DNA of 64,000 nt from an uncultured Bacteroides sp. (GTDB taxonomy: Bacteria > Bacteroidota > Bacteroidia > Bacteroidales > Bacteroidaceae). Below the pieces are notes generated by a model, which was not told the DNA's origin, made no database searches, and worked only from the letters and a program-made list of their open reading frames with translations. Location: positions 29,879-93,878 of the forward strand of contig CAJKXC010000004.1 of assembly GCA_905203765.1 (NCBI GenBank), written 5' to 3'. Positions 8,508 through 18,087 of this stretch are shown piece by piece. The stretch's first letter is position 1. Every line of letters starts with the position of its first letter. The translations under genes and the position numbers were made by a program.

Positions 8508-8515
8508 TAAATTTG
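8508..8515 (+). promoter_or_regulatory. -7 box of the hybrid two-component regulator gene
   Basis: TAAATTTG fits TAnnTTTG exactly, 95 bp before the regulator start codon. No clear -33 element is seen. The rest of the 310-bp gap between the divergent genes holds only the leader hairpin and the opposite promoter. Confidence 0.5.
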
Positions 8516-8610
8516 CCCAATCATACCTAAAGATACATAATCGTACCCGGTATGACCATAAGCCTACGTTACCCCGGCAGATATACAGTCCGCCCCTCAT
8601 ACCTAAATAA

Positions 8611-11600
8611 ATGAATAATATGAAACGCACTACGCTACTATGTCTATTGTTTGCTTTCTGGCTGTTGCCGCTACAGGCATACCCCAACTTCACCTTCAAG
8701 AAATACCAGGTAGAGGACGGCCTCTCGCACAATACCGTGTGGTGCGCCCTGCAAGACAGCTACGGATTCGTATGGCTAGGGACGAACGACGGCTTGAACT
8801 GCTACGACGGCCTGACGAGCCGGATATACCGCAACGTACTGAATGATTCCACTTCGCTGGGCAACAACTTTGTCCAGTCTCTGTTCGAGGACGAGAACCA
8901 CGACCTGTGGGTGGGAACTAACTCCGGCCTCTACATCTACCACCGGCAGACGGACAGTTTCAGCTACTTCGACCGGCGGACGCCCTACGGCGTCTTTATC
9001 AGCAGCGAGGTGAAGCGCATCATCAAGTCCGCTAACGGGCTGGTGTGGGTTGTCACCCTGGGGCAAGGGCTGTTCGTCTACGACCCCGTGCAGGACACGT
9101 TGCAACAGCACAGCTTGCAATCTTCCTTTATGTGGGACGTCTGCGAAAGCCCCACGCGCATCTACTCCTCTTCCTTGCAAGAGGGCCTGCTCTGCTTCGA
9201 CAAGGACGGGCACTACCTTCGCTCCTTCCCGCTAATGGCAGCCGGCAGCAACCCCGATAACTACCGCATCCACTGCCTGCTGCCCACCGCGGGCGATGTA
9301 TGGTTCGGCGCGGGCAGCAACCTGCTCTACCGACTGGACGAGGCCACCGGGCAACTGGACTGCTACAACGCCGCCGCCTATAACTTCGGCGCCATACACA
9401 GCCTGCTCAGCTACTCCGACACCCAGTTGCTGCTGGGCACGGACAACGGGCTCTACCTGTTCGATGCCACCCGTAAGGCTTTCGCCCGCCTGGACAACCC
9501 CAGCGACCCCCGCAGCCTGAGCGACCAAACCATCAACGCCATGATGCGCGATGCCGAAGGCGGACTGTGGATACTCACCAACCTGGGCGGCGTAAACTAT
9601 CAGGCCAAGCAGACGAAGCAGTTCGACTACTATCCCCCGGTGTACCACGAAGAGCTGGTGTACGCCGGCAAGGTCATCGGACCCTTCTGCGAGAGTAGGG
9701 ACGGCAATCTCTGGGTGGGTACCCGCAGCGGCCTCTGCCACTTCGACGTCCGCACGCAGCAGTTAAACCGTTATGCGATAGGCGGACGAACGGACTTGAA
9801 TTTCGACATCCGCTCCCTGCTGCTTGATGGCGACCGCTTGTGGATAGGTACCTACGGCGAGGGGCTGAGGGTGCTGGACATCCCTACCGGACAGCTGAAG
9901 TCATACCGCCACCTGAAGGACATCCCCAATACCATTTGCAGCGATGACGTGCTGGCGCTACACAAAGACCGGAGCGGACAAATCTTTGTAGGCACCAGCT
10001 GGGGCCTCTGCCGGTACAATGCCGCCGAGGACAACTTCTCCACCATCACCACCATCGGCTCCATGATCTCCGTGGTGGATATACTGGAAGATGTGTACGA
10101 GAACCTCTGGATAGCCACCGCCAGCAGCGGCGTCTTCCGCTACAGCCGGCGCAACGACCACTGGAAGCACTACCTGCACGACAGTTCCGACCCTGCCACC
10201 CTGACCAACAACTCAATCATCAAACTGTTCGAGGACTCGAAGGGTACCATGTGGTTCGGCACCAACGGCGGCGGGCTCTGCTCCTTCCATGCCGAGACGG
10301 AGACGTTCGTCGACTTCGACTCCACCGGCACGCTGCTCCCCAACCGCGTCATCTACTCCATAGAAGAGGACCGCACGGGCGACTTCTGGATATCCGGCAA
10401 TACCGGACTCGTCACTATCAACCCCGTGACGAAGCAGCACTTCCGCCGCTTCACCGTGGACGACGGATTGCAGGGCAACCAGTTCACCGCCCAATCGTCG
10501 CTGCGGGCATCCGGCGGGCGACTGTACTTCGGCGGTATCAACGGCTTCAACTCCTTCTTGCCCGAACGTTTTACGGACAATCAGTACATCCCGCCCGTCT
10601 ACATCACGGACATCCGCCTGCCATATCTCAGCAATGAGCGGGCTGCCCGGGCGAAGTTGCACCTCGAAGGGCCGCTCTACCTGGCGCGCACCATCACGCT
10701 GCCGTACGAGTGCAACAGCTTCTCCTTGCAGTTCGTCGCCCTGAGCTACGAAGACCCCTTAAAGAACAGGTACAGCTACCGGCTGCGCGGCGTGGACAAG
10801 GACTGGGTCGTAAGCCCCACTCCCAATATCGCCTCTTACACCAACCTGCCGCCGGGCAAGTACGAGTTCGAGGTGCGCGGATCGAACAACGACCATCTGT
10901 GGAACGAGAAGAACGCGTCGCTGCTCATCGTCATCACCCCGCCGTGGTGGCTGTCCGTGTGGGCGTACTGCCTCTATGCGCTGTGCCTGCTGGGCGTGGC
11001 GGTTTACATAGCCTGGCGGTGGAACGCATTCGTCAGGATGAAGTACAAGCGGCGTATGAAGGAGTATCAGGTGCTGAAAGAGGAAGAGGTGTACAAGTCC
11101 AAGATCAGCTTCTTCGTGAACCTGGTGCACGAAATCCGTACCCCGCTCAGCCTGATACGTCTCCCGTTGGAAAAGTTGCTGGACGAGCGTAAGGACGAGC
11201 GCGACGCCCGCTACCTGCATGTGATTGACCGCAACGTCAACTATCTGCTGGGCATCACCAACCAACTACTCGACTTCCAGAAGATGGAGAACGGCGGCAT
11301 CCGCCTGAACCTGAAGCGGTGCAACGTCAGCGAACTGCTGAAGGTGGTGTACGAGCAGTTTGCCGGCCCTGCCGAACTGGGCAGCCTGCAGCTCACGCTC
11401 GACGTGCCGCGGCAGGAAGTATATGCGCAGATCGACTCGGAGAACGTTTGCAAGATCATCGTCAACCTCGTCAGCAATGCCGTGAAGTACGCCCGCACCC
11501 GCATCGACATCCGTCTGGTGGCGGCGGAGAGCACCTTCAGCATCTTTGTGGACGACGACGGCCCGGGCATCACCGATGCCGAGAAGCAGCGCATCTTCGA

Positions 11601-12615
11601 AGCCTTCTACCAGGTGGACGACACAGCGGCACGCGCCAAAGGCACGGGCATCGGGCTGGCTTTCTCCAAATCATTGGCGGAAGTGCATCACGGCACACTG
11701 ACGGTGGTGGACAGCAACTACGGCGGTTCCTCGTTCATCCTCACCCTTCCCGTCGGAGAGAAGACCGCGGAGCCCGCCCCGCTGCCCGAGATAGTGGAAG
11801 ACGTTGCCACCGAAACCGGCGCTGCGGACGCGGCGGAGCATCCCGCCCGCAAGTTCACCGTGCTGCTGGTGGAAGACAATATAGAGTTGCTGAACCTCAC
11901 GCGCGAGTCCCTCAGCACCTGGTTCAAGGTGCTCAAGGCGCATAACGGGCGTCAGGCACTGGAAGTGCTTGCCACTGAGGTGGTGGATGTAATCGTAAGT
12001 GATGTGATGATGCCCGAAATGGATGGTATGGAACTGACGGAACGGGTGAAGGCGGACATCGACTACTCCCACATCCCCGTCATCCTGCTTACTGCCAAGA
12101 CCACCCTCGAGGCGAAGGTGGAAGGCTTTGACTGCGGCGCGGATGCATTCGTTGAGAAGCCGTTCTCCATCCACCAGCTGCACAAGCAGATCGAGAACCT
12201 GCTGAAGTTGCGCCAGGCGTTCCACAAGATGATGACTGCCTTGAGCGGGAGTACGCCGCAGGCATTGGCTACCGAGTTCACGCTCTCCCAACGCGACTGC
12301 GACTTCATCGCCAAGGTGCAGCAGGCGATAGGGGAGCAACTCTCTAACGAGAACTTCTCGGTAGATACCCTTGCCGAGGCGCTGAACATGAGCCGTTCCA
12401 ACTTCTACAGGAAGATCAAGGCGCTGTCCGGCATGGCGCCCAACGACTATCTCAAGACCATCCGCCTGAACAAAGCCGCCGAGTTACTGAAGAGCGGGAT
12501 GCGGATTATTGAAGTGTGCGAGCAGGTAGGGTTTAATTCATCCTCGTACTTTGCCAAGTGCTTCAAGGCACAGTTCGGGGTGTTGCCGAAGGACTTCCCG
12601 CAAGGGGAGCAATAA
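8611..12615 (+). CDS. Hybrid two-component system regulator (HTCS) of the PUL
   Basis: One-protein sensor kinase and transcription factor, 1334 aa, typical of Bacteroides PULs. Order: signal peptide (about 1-25); periplasmic two-propeller sensor with repeated 'W-x-G-T-x-G-L' blades (about 25-690); Y_Y_Y domain (about 700-770); one membrane helix (about 778-803); histidine kinase with H840 in VHEIRTPLSL; ATPase domain with DDDGPGI and GTGIGLAFS; receiver with D1131 in VSDVMMPEMDG; C-terminal AraC-type helix-turn-helix (about 1235-1330). All catalytic residues are intact. A second ATG at 8620 would place the signal peptide directly at the start. It should sense an oligosaccharide of the target glycan and activate neighbouring promoters. 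Confidence 0.96.
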   Translation: MNNMKRTTLLCLLFAFWLLPLQAYPNFTFKKYQVEDGLSHNTVWCALQDSYGFVWLGTNDGLNCYDGLTSRIYRNVLNDSTSLGNNFVQSLFEDENHDLWVGTNSGLYIYHRQTDSFSYFDRRTPYGVFISSEVKRIIKSANGLVWVVTLGQGLFVYDPVQDTLQQHSLQSSFMWDVCESPTRIYSSSLQEGLLCFDKDGHYLRSFPLMAAGSNPDNYRIHCLLPTAGDVWFGAGSNLLYRLDEATGQLDCYNAAAYNFGAIHSLLSYSDTQLLLGTDNGLYLFDATRKAFARLDNPSDPRSLSDQTINAMMRDAEGGLWILTNLGGVNYQAKQTKQFDYYPPVYHEELVYAGKVIGPFCESRDGNLWVGTRSGLCHFDVRTQQLNRYAIGGRTDLNFDIRSLLLDGDRLWIGTYGEGLRVLDIPTGQLKSYRHLKDIPNTICSDDVLALHKDRSGQIFVGTSWGLCRYNAAEDNFSTITTIGSMISVVDILEDVYENLWIATASSGVFRYSRRNDHWKHYLHDSSDPATLTNNSIIKLFEDSKGTMWFGTNGGGLCSFHAETETFVDFDSTGTLLPNRVIYSIEEDRTGDFWISGNTGLVTINPVTKQHFRRFTVDDGLQGNQFTAQSSLRASGGRLYFGGINGFNSFLPERFTDNQYIPPVYITDIRLPYLSNERAARAKLHLEGPLYLARTITLPYECNSFSLQFVALSYEDPLKNRYSYRLRGVDKDWVVSPTPNIASYTNLPPGKYEFEVRGSNNDHLWNEKNASLLIVITPPWWLSVWAYCLYALCLLGVAVYIAWRWNAFVRMKYKRRMKEYQVLKEEEVYKSKISFFVNLVHEIRTPLSLIRLPLEKLLDERKDERDARYLHVIDRNVNYLLGITNQLLDFQKMENGGIRLNLKRCNVSELLKVVYEQFAGPAELGSLQLTLDVPRQEVYAQIDSENVCKIIVNLVSNAVKYARTRIDIRLVAAESTFSIFVDDDGPGITDAEKQRIFEAFYQVDDTAARAKGTGIGLAFSKSLAEVHHGTLTVVDSNYGGSSFILTLPVGEKTAEPAPLPEIVEDVATETGAADAAEHPARKFTVLLVEDNIELLNLTRESLSTWFKVLKAHNGRQALEVLATEVVDVIVSDVMMPEMDGMELTERVKADIDYSHIPVILLTAKTTLEAKVEGFDCGADAFVEKPFSIHQLHKQIENLLKLRQAFHKMMTALSGSTPQALATEFTLSQRDCDFIAKVQQAIGEQLSNENFSVDTLAEALNMSRSNFYRKIKALSGMAPNDYLKTIRLNKAAELLKSGMRIIEVCEQVGFNSSSYFAKCFKAQFGVLPKDFPQGEQ

Positions 12616-12784
12616 AGTTCACCACAGAGGGCACAGAGTCCCACAGAGTTCTTTAAAGAAACACAGATTCACGCAGGTCGACGCAAAGGAATTGAAAGGG
12701 TAACTCCTTAATCTGCGTCAATCTGCGTGAATCTGCGTTTTGCTCTTCTCTCTGTGGGACTCTGTGCCCTCTGTGGTGAACTTT
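12614..12784. repeat. 171-bp nested palindrome filling the gap between convergent genes
   Basis: A perfect 35-bp inverted repeat (12614-12648 with 12750-12784) encloses a second, nearly perfect 26-bp inverted repeat built from CAGATTCACGCAG-like words. The outer arm consists of repeated CACAGAG words 9-10 nt apart. The element runs from the last bases of the regulator gene to the stop codon of the GH76 gene, so it probably acts as a two-way terminator. It resembles intergenic repeat elements seen in many Bacteroidota. Confidence 0.9.
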
Positions 12785-13949
12785 AGAGCTCGCTTATCTC
12801 CGAGTACAGCTCAACCATGCACGAGTTCTCCAACAGGCTCTTGAATCGGTCTTTGCGGTTGCCGGACCAGTCGTTATTCAGCAGTCCGTTCTCGTCGCGT
12901 GTGTATCTCCAGGCATAATCGGCGTTATCGATCATCGCCTTCACATACGTATCGTCCTTATCCACCAGGTAGAGGGCCTTTAAGCCACGGAACAGGATGA
13001 CGTTGAACCACGGGCTGGAAGGGTAGAACAGCATCTCACCCCGGACGGTGGGCTGGGGTTTCAGGAAATGCTGGTGGGAGCCGCGTGCGGTCTGCTGCGC
13101 TTCCGTCAGATACTGTTTGTCGCCGGTGGCCTGGTAGAGCAGTACCCCCGCCTGGATCATCTGCCCGCTGTTGTACGTGTACTTGGCATAGCCTATCTTG
13201 CCTTTCAGGTTCACGTTGTCCCAGTAGACGAAGTCCGACGGGTCGCGCAGGTTGTCGCGCGTCCAGCGGTAGGTCTCTTTCGCCTGTTGCAGGTACTTGG
13301 GGTCCTTCGTTATATTGTATAGCTTCATGCAGAGTACGGTAGCCGGGGCATTGGAGCAGGTGTTCTTCGAGGTCTTCTTCTGCTCGCACCAATAGATGCC
13401 GCCGCCCAGGTCGTCCGACCATCCCGAGTAGATGTAGTCGTGCAGGGCAATGGCTTTGTTGAGGTATTCCTTGTTCTTTGTCGCCACGTAGTAGTCGCAG
13501 AAGTCGATGGCAACCCAGTCGTTATCGTCGTAGTAGCGGTCGTTCTTCCCGGCAAATGCGGGGTACGACTGGTAGCACTCCGGCAGGCGGGTGTTGTCCC
13601 AGTAGCGGTCCAGTCCGGGCTTAATCTGCCGGTCCATCAGCTTCTTGTACTTCTTCTCGCCCGATGTCTTGTAGAGCGAGACGCATCCCGACACCATCGC
13701 CGAGTAAGGCCAGAGGAAAGAGACTTCCTGCTGCGTGACCTCGTTTCCGGTGTCGGCAGTATAAGTGATTTGTTGTTTGGGGTTGCGCGGATACGTCTCC
13801 ATCAGCAACCCGTACTTCTTCACTTCGTAGAGTGAAAGTATACGTTGTAGCAGTGAATCCGCTCTTTGCTGATACAGCTTTCCCCCCAGCTGGGCTGAGA
13901 GGAAAAGAGGTATCAGGAGTAGAGTGGAAGTGGTGAAAAACTTTCTCAT
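12783..13949 (-). CDS. GH76 family glycoside hydrolase (endo-alpha-1,6-mannanase type)
   Basis: Predicted endo-acting alpha-1,6-mannanase, 388 aa, with a signal peptide (MRKFFTTSTLLLIPLFLSA) ending about residue 19. The GH76 catalytic aspartate pair is D141-D142 in YYDDNDWVAID, and further family features are the W/Y-rich alpha/alpha-barrel segments GGGIYWCEQ and YTYNSGQMIQAG. No lipobox is seen, so it is probably periplasmic. It starts 13 bp after the GH2 gene ends and forms the last gene of the operon GH127-like / GH2 / GH76. Family assignment is firm; mannan backbone specificity is family knowledge. Confidence 0.92.
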   Translation of the reverse strand: MRKFFTTSTLLLIPLFLSAQLGGKLYQQRADSLLQRILSLYEVKKYGLLMETYPRNPKQQITYTADTGNEVTQQEVSFLWPYSAMVSGCVSLYKTSGEKKYKKLMDRQIKPGLDRYWDNTRLPECYQSYPAFAGKNDRYYDDNDWVAIDFCDYYVATKNKEYLNKAIALHDYIYSGWSDDLGGGIYWCEQKKTSKNTCSNAPATVLCMKLYNITKDPKYLQQAKETYRWTRDNLRDPSDFVYWDNVNLKGKIGYAKYTYNSGQMIQAGVLLYQATGDKQYLTEAQQTARGSHQHFLKPQPTVRGEMLFYPSSPWFNVILFRGLKALYLVDKDDTYVKAMIDNADYAWRYTRDENGLLNNDWSGNRKDRFKSLLENSCMVELYSEISEL

Positions 13950-13961
13950 CTTGTTGCGGGG

Positions 13962-15746
13962 TTATTTAATCTTCTCGAATATTGCCTTGATGCGTTTCAT
14001 GTCCAGCTTCGGCGTGCGGTCGTAGTAGTATACGCCGTTCTTCTCCTGTTCCACGTCCGTCAGCTGCGTGTAGCAGTAGCCGCATACGTGAGGGGAGTCG
14101 ATGAAAGCGTCTATCTGTGCTTCCAGCCGTGCATAGAAGGCTTCCGCGTTCTCCGGCATCCCGCCGTAGCCCCAGGAGTCCTTGCGGTCTGCCTCTGCCA
14201 TCCAGGGGATGCCGCCGAACTCGTCCACCATATAGGGCTGTCCTTCGTAGACGGCCAGGTAATCACGGTCGCGTGCGTTGCGATAAGGCTCTACTCCCGG
14301 AGTCATTTTCAGTTGCTCGGTCAACCGGGCGCGATCCTGCTCGTAGTTGTGCACGCTCCATATATCGGTCTTCACGTGGTTGTCACCGCTGGCATCGTTG
14401 ACGGGACGGGTGGGGTCTATGGCTTTGGTAAGGTTGTAAACGTCCTGGATGAGGCGTACATATACATCCGGCCCGCCGCCCCAGGTCTCATTGAACGGAG
14501 TCCAGGTAACGAGTGAGGGATGGTTGCGGTCGCGTACCACTACCTCGCTCCATTCGCTCAGGAAGTTGCGGGCGGCAAGTTCGCGGTTTACGTCCAGCAT
14601 CCAGCTTGCCGACTCTCCCCAGGTGATGTAACCCAGCTTGTCCGCCCAGTAATAGTATCTCTCTTCAAACACCTTCTGATGGAGACGGGCGCCGTTGAAG
14701 CCGGCTTCCTTGCCCAGTACGATGTCGTTCTTCAGTGCCTCGTCGGTCGGGGCAGTCCAGATGCCTTCGGGGTAGAAGCCCTGGTCCAGCACCAGGCGCT
14801 GGAAGTAAGGCTGGTTGTTGAGGTAGAAGCGTCCGTTGGCGGTATGCACCTTGCGCATGCCGGCGTACGACTGCACCTCGTCCACTACCTTGCCGCTGGC
14901 ATCCTTCACCTGATAGATGAGGTCGTAGAGGAACGGAGACTCGGGCGACCACAGCTTCATGTTCTTCACCGGAAGCACCACTACCGAACTGTTGCAGCAC
15001 TTTACGCTCTTCTTGGCAACGGTCTTGCTGCCGTCCTTGAGCACGATGTCCAGGGTATAGTCCGATTCGTTATAGAACTCCGGCTCAATGACGAGTTGCT
15101 GCTGGTCGATGTCGGGGCGTACGAAGGCGGACTTCAGTCCGTTCTGTGCCACGGCTTCCATCCATACCGTCTGCCAGATGCCGGTGGTGCGGGTGTACGA
15201 GCATCCGCCCGAGTAGTAGTTGCCGCACTGCTTTCCACCGGTTTGCAGTCCGGAACGGAGATCATCCTTCACGCATATCACCAGGTTGTGGGTCTTGCCG
15301 GGTTGCACGTAGCGCGTCAGGTCTACGGAGAACGAGGACGAGCCGCCGAAGTGGCGTTGCACGAACTTGCCGTCTATGTATATCTCGGCACAGTAGTCCA
15401 CGGCGCCGAAGTTTAGTAGGATCTTCTTTCCGTTCCAGTCCGAGGGGATGGAGAGGTCTCTCTGGTACCACATCTGTTCGATGAAGTCGGTGTATTCCAC
15501 TCCCGAGAGTTTGCTTTCCGGGCAGAAGGGGACGGTGATGTTCTTGCCGAACTTCTCGGCAGACTGGTAGTTGCGGTCTTTGCCGGACTTGCCGAAGTCA
15601 AAGTCGAAGGTCCATGTACCATTCAGGTTTATCCACTGTGCACGCTCAAACTGAGGGCGCGGGTACTCCGGGCGGGGCGTGTTGGCACTGAAGCCAGCCA
15701 GGCAGTTCAGTACGGCGAGCATTGCTGCTGCTAAAATTCTTCTCAT
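13962..15746 (-). CDS. GH2 family glycoside hydrolase
   Basis: Secreted GH2 enzyme of 594 aa, with signal peptide MRRILAAAMLAVLNCLAGFSA. Order: jelly-roll sugar-binding domain (about 30-200; GAVDYCAEIYIDGK), immunoglobulin-like domain (about 205-300) and TIM barrel. Acid/base E420 lies in PFNETWG and the nucleophile E509 in VDEFGG. It is shorter than classical LacZ and lacks the C-terminal small-chain domain, like many PUL GH2 enzymes. The sugar removed (galactose, arabinose, glucuronate or mannose) cannot be read from the sequence. It is the middle gene of the minus-strand operon and related in layout to the second GH2 of this locus. Confidence 0.92.
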   Translation of the reverse strand: MRRILAAAMLAVLNCLAGFSANTPRPEYPRPQFERAQWINLNGTWTFDFDFGKSGKDRNYQSAEKFGKNITVPFCPESKLSGVEYTDFIEQMWYQRDLSIPSDWNGKKILLNFGAVDYCAEIYIDGKFVQRHFGGSSSFSVDLTRYVQPGKTHNLVICVKDDLRSGLQTGGKQCGNYYSGGCSYTRTTGIWQTVWMEAVAQNGLKSAFVRPDIDQQQLVIEPEFYNESDYTLDIVLKDGSKTVAKKSVKCCNSSVVVLPVKNMKLWSPESPFLYDLIYQVKDASGKVVDEVQSYAGMRKVHTANGRFYLNNQPYFQRLVLDQGFYPEGIWTAPTDEALKNDIVLGKEAGFNGARLHQKVFEERYYYWADKLGYITWGESASWMLDVNRELAARNFLSEWSEVVVRDRNHPSLVTWTPFNETWGGGPDVYVRLIQDVYNLTKAIDPTRPVNDASGDNHVKTDIWSVHNYEQDRARLTEQLKMTPGVEPYRNARDRDYLAVYEGQPYMVDEFGGIPWMAEADRKDSWGYGGMPENAEAFYARLEAQIDAFIDSPHVCGYCYTQLTDVEQEKNGVYYYDRTPKLDMKRIKAIFEKIK

Positions 15747-15766
15747 GATGTTATCGTTTTAAGTAT

Positions 15767-17824
15767 TTATTCTCTTGTATTAGGGAAAGCCGATACCCTG
15801 AGTCTTGCTGCTCCCATCGGTATCAGTGTGATTTCTTCTTTCTCGCCTTTCGGTGCGTCGGCTTCGGGGAGCTCGCTGCACAGGCCGTATTGGTCGATAG
15901 CCCATGAGGGTATCTTCCGTCCGATAGCTTTTACCTCGATCGGTGCGCTGGCTACGGTGAAGGGGAAGTTGTCGGCAGGCCATGCCTTGTGCACCACCTG
16001 GAAGTTCTTCAACGGATCGTTCTTGTCCAGTACCAGGGCATAGTTCCAGGGTGACTTGGCATAGATTTCATACGTGGGCCACTGGCTTGCGTCGGCACCT
16101 TCCTGCCATTGGGAGTCGCCGATGGCAGTCTCCTTGCTGTCCTTCTGCACGTAGTCCTCGTCTATCTTCAGCGACAGGGTGAGCGGGCCGTAATCCACGC
16201 TTACGCTGTTCTTGTTCACCTGCCAGGTGCGCATGGACAGCTGCATGGGTAGACGGATTTCTATTTGGTCGTTGTCCTTCCATTCGCGACGGATGCAGGC
16301 ATACTTGCCGGCTTCGGGGTTGGAAGCCACCTCTTTCCCATTAATGAAGATCATGGCGCCTTCTGTCCACGACGGGATTCTCAGGTAGAAGGGGAAGATG
16401 GTTGCTTTCGGGGTATTCACGGTGAAGCGGATGCTTTCCTCGAAGGGGTAGTTGGTTTCTTCGTGCAGGATGATCTCGTTGCCTGCGTTCCCTACCTTCA
16501 CCGTTGCGTTGCAGGCGGCGTAGAGGGCGGCGGCTACTCCGTTATCAGGAGTGGCAAGTATCAGATGCTCGGCATAGTAGGGCCAGCCCTGTGCATGGTT
16601 GTGCTGGCAGCAACGGCTGCTGAAGGGGTTCATTGCCAGGAAGGGGCCGCGGTTGTCGATGCCCGGATGATGGTTCTGTGCATCGCTGATGGTCTGGTTG
16701 GGCGAAGTGATGTAACGCAGTGCTTTGAAGTCGGGCATCACGGCGGCGGGGTAGGTGTTGAAGGCTACGTCCTCGCAGTTCTCTGCCCATGAGGGGTCGC
16801 CGGTCATGCAGAGCAGCAGTTCGTCCGAAGCCATCTGCTCTACCATTCCGCAAGTCTCCACGCCCTGGCGCGGGTCGATGAATCCCATGCGGGCGTTCTC
16901 GTCGGCTCCGAACATACCGCCGGGAACTTGCCCGAAGGTACGGCGAATCAGGTGCTGTACGTTATAGGTGGCGTTCAGCATGGCGGAGTCTCCGGTCAGC
17001 ATGTAGTAGGTGGCGGGTTCGCGGAAGCATTGGGCTATGTTTACGTTGTGCCAGTTGGGCAGCCAGGAAGGGCGTGTCCAGTCCGCCGTGTTGCGGTGTA
17101 TCTTCTTGGCAAGTTCCAGCAGGAAGTCGTCGCCGGTGCGGTTGTAGAGCCAGTACACGCTCAGCAGGTTGTCGCCGCCGCGGCTGTTCTCCCAGTAGTC
17201 TTCCAGGAACTGCTCGTCGGGCACGGTCAGTTGCCATTTGAAGTAGTTGGTCATCAGGTTGATGACGCGCGGGTCGCTGGAGTGCTCGTAATAGGATTGC
17301 AGGCACCACAGCATAATCATCTGCGCCCATAGTTCGCGCTTTCCGTTCCGCTCGTTCACGGGGCCGAAGTATCCGTCAGGCTGCTGGCTGGCAAAGGCGC
17401 CTTCAATCCAGACTTTGGTTTCGTCTATCATTTGCGGGTCGTTCAGTATATAGGCAAGGTTGCCGTAGCCTTTCAGCCAGTAGGGTACTTCTTCCCAGCC
17501 GTGGTCGCCGCCGGTGGTGAGCCAGGCGTTGTTGTCTTTGGCAAGCCAGGCGCTGATTTCGTTCAGGTGTCCGGTCAGTCCGTCTTTCTGCAGTTCGAGG
17601 TATTTCTTGAGCCATCCTTCGGGTTGGATGCTTCCTACGGGGAGCTTCAGGAAGTTCATGGGCTTCAGCGGTTGGCGGTTTCCTACATAACTGATGTTGG
17701 TTTGTGAGCAATCGGGGCGATTGACAATGGTTACTTCCGACGACAGGCGGTCGGTGGTACAAGAGGCTGCCAGCAGTCCGGTGGTAAACAGAACGCCGGC
17801 CAGTCTTACTTTCAAGTTTTTCAT
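15767..17824 (-). CDS. GH127-like (DUF1680) glycoside hydrolase lipoprotein
   Basis: Predicted furanosidase of the DUF1680 superfamily (GH127 and relatives, which include beta-L-arabinofuranosidases). I choose the start at 17824 because it gives a lipoprotein signal, MKNLKVRLAGVLFTTGLLAASC, with Cys22; the frame is open to 17956 but the extension looks non-coding. The zinc/nucleophile set of the family is complete: E323 and C325 in VETCGMVE and the pair C405-C406 in RCCQHN, matching the Glu, Cys and Cys-Cys ligands known from HypBA1. Length 685 aa is usual. It leads the operon with GH2 and GH76. The substrate may be arabinofuranose or another sugar, because the wider family is diverse. Confidence 0.88.
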   Translation of the reverse strand: MKNLKVRLAGVLFTTGLLAASCTTDRLSSEVTIVNRPDCSQTNISYVGNRQPLKPMNFLKLPVGSIQPEGWLKKYLELQKDGLTGHLNEISAWLAKDNNAWLTTGGDHGWEEVPYWLKGYGNLAYILNDPQMIDETKVWIEGAFASQQPDGYFGPVNERNGKRELWAQMIMLWCLQSYYEHSSDPRVINLMTNYFKWQLTVPDEQFLEDYWENSRGGDNLLSVYWLYNRTGDDFLLELAKKIHRNTADWTRPSWLPNWHNVNIAQCFREPATYYMLTGDSAMLNATYNVQHLIRRTFGQVPGGMFGADENARMGFIDPRQGVETCGMVEQMASDELLLCMTGDPSWAENCEDVAFNTYPAAVMPDFKALRYITSPNQTISDAQNHHPGIDNRGPFLAMNPFSSRCCQHNHAQGWPYYAEHLILATPDNGVAAALYAACNATVKVGNAGNEIILHEETNYPFEESIRFTVNTPKATIFPFYLRIPSWTEGAMIFINGKEVASNPEAGKYACIRREWKDNDQIEIRLPMQLSMRTWQVNKNSVSVDYGPLTLSLKIDEDYVQKDSKETAIGDSQWQEGADASQWPTYEIYAKSPWNYALVLDKNDPLKNFQVVHKAWPADNFPFTVASAPIEVKAIGRKIPSWAIDQYGLCSELPEADAPKGEKEEITLIPMGAARLRVSAFPNTRE

Positions 17825-17888
17825 CTTTGAAGTGTTTTTACGATGGTTACTATTAGATAGTCCGCAATCTTTACTTATTGGGGCACTA

Positions 17889-17940
17889 CAAAGTTGGCGA
17901 ATTTCAGAAAGAAAAGCGTAACACATACCATTCAATAAAT
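17889..17940 (-). promoter_or_regulatory. Candidate promoter of the GH127-GH2-GH76 operon
   Basis: On the minus strand ATTTATTGAA (17940-17931) lies 41 bp before the end of a -7-like CAACTTTG (17896-17889). The TTTATTGAA word and its spacing resemble the shared operator of the other PUL promoters, but the CAGATTCTTT part is not conserved, so this is a weak call. Confidence 0.35.
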
Positions 17941-18003
17941 AGCAATTACTAACCAATTACCCTTTAAATACCCGCCGCAAACAGCCCCGAATCTAAAAAA
18001 GAG

Positions 18004-18065
18004 CAGATTCTTTCGTTTCTTGAATCAATATTGCTCTTATGTCTGATAAAAAAGTTCTTTCTTTG
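18004..18065 (+). promoter_or_regulatory. Promoter of the GH43-GH2 genes with HTCS-like operator
   Basis: CAGATTCTTT at 18004-18013 is followed by CGTTTCTTGAA and, 21 bp downstream at 18025, by a degenerate second site. A -7-like TTTCTTTG ends at 18065, 61 bp from the start of the first site. The same block with the same spacing occurs twice between the GH38 and SusC genes. The remaining part of the 264-bp divergent gap shows no gene. Confidence 0.6.
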
Positions 18066-18087
18066 TAGCATCTTAAAACATCGAGCT

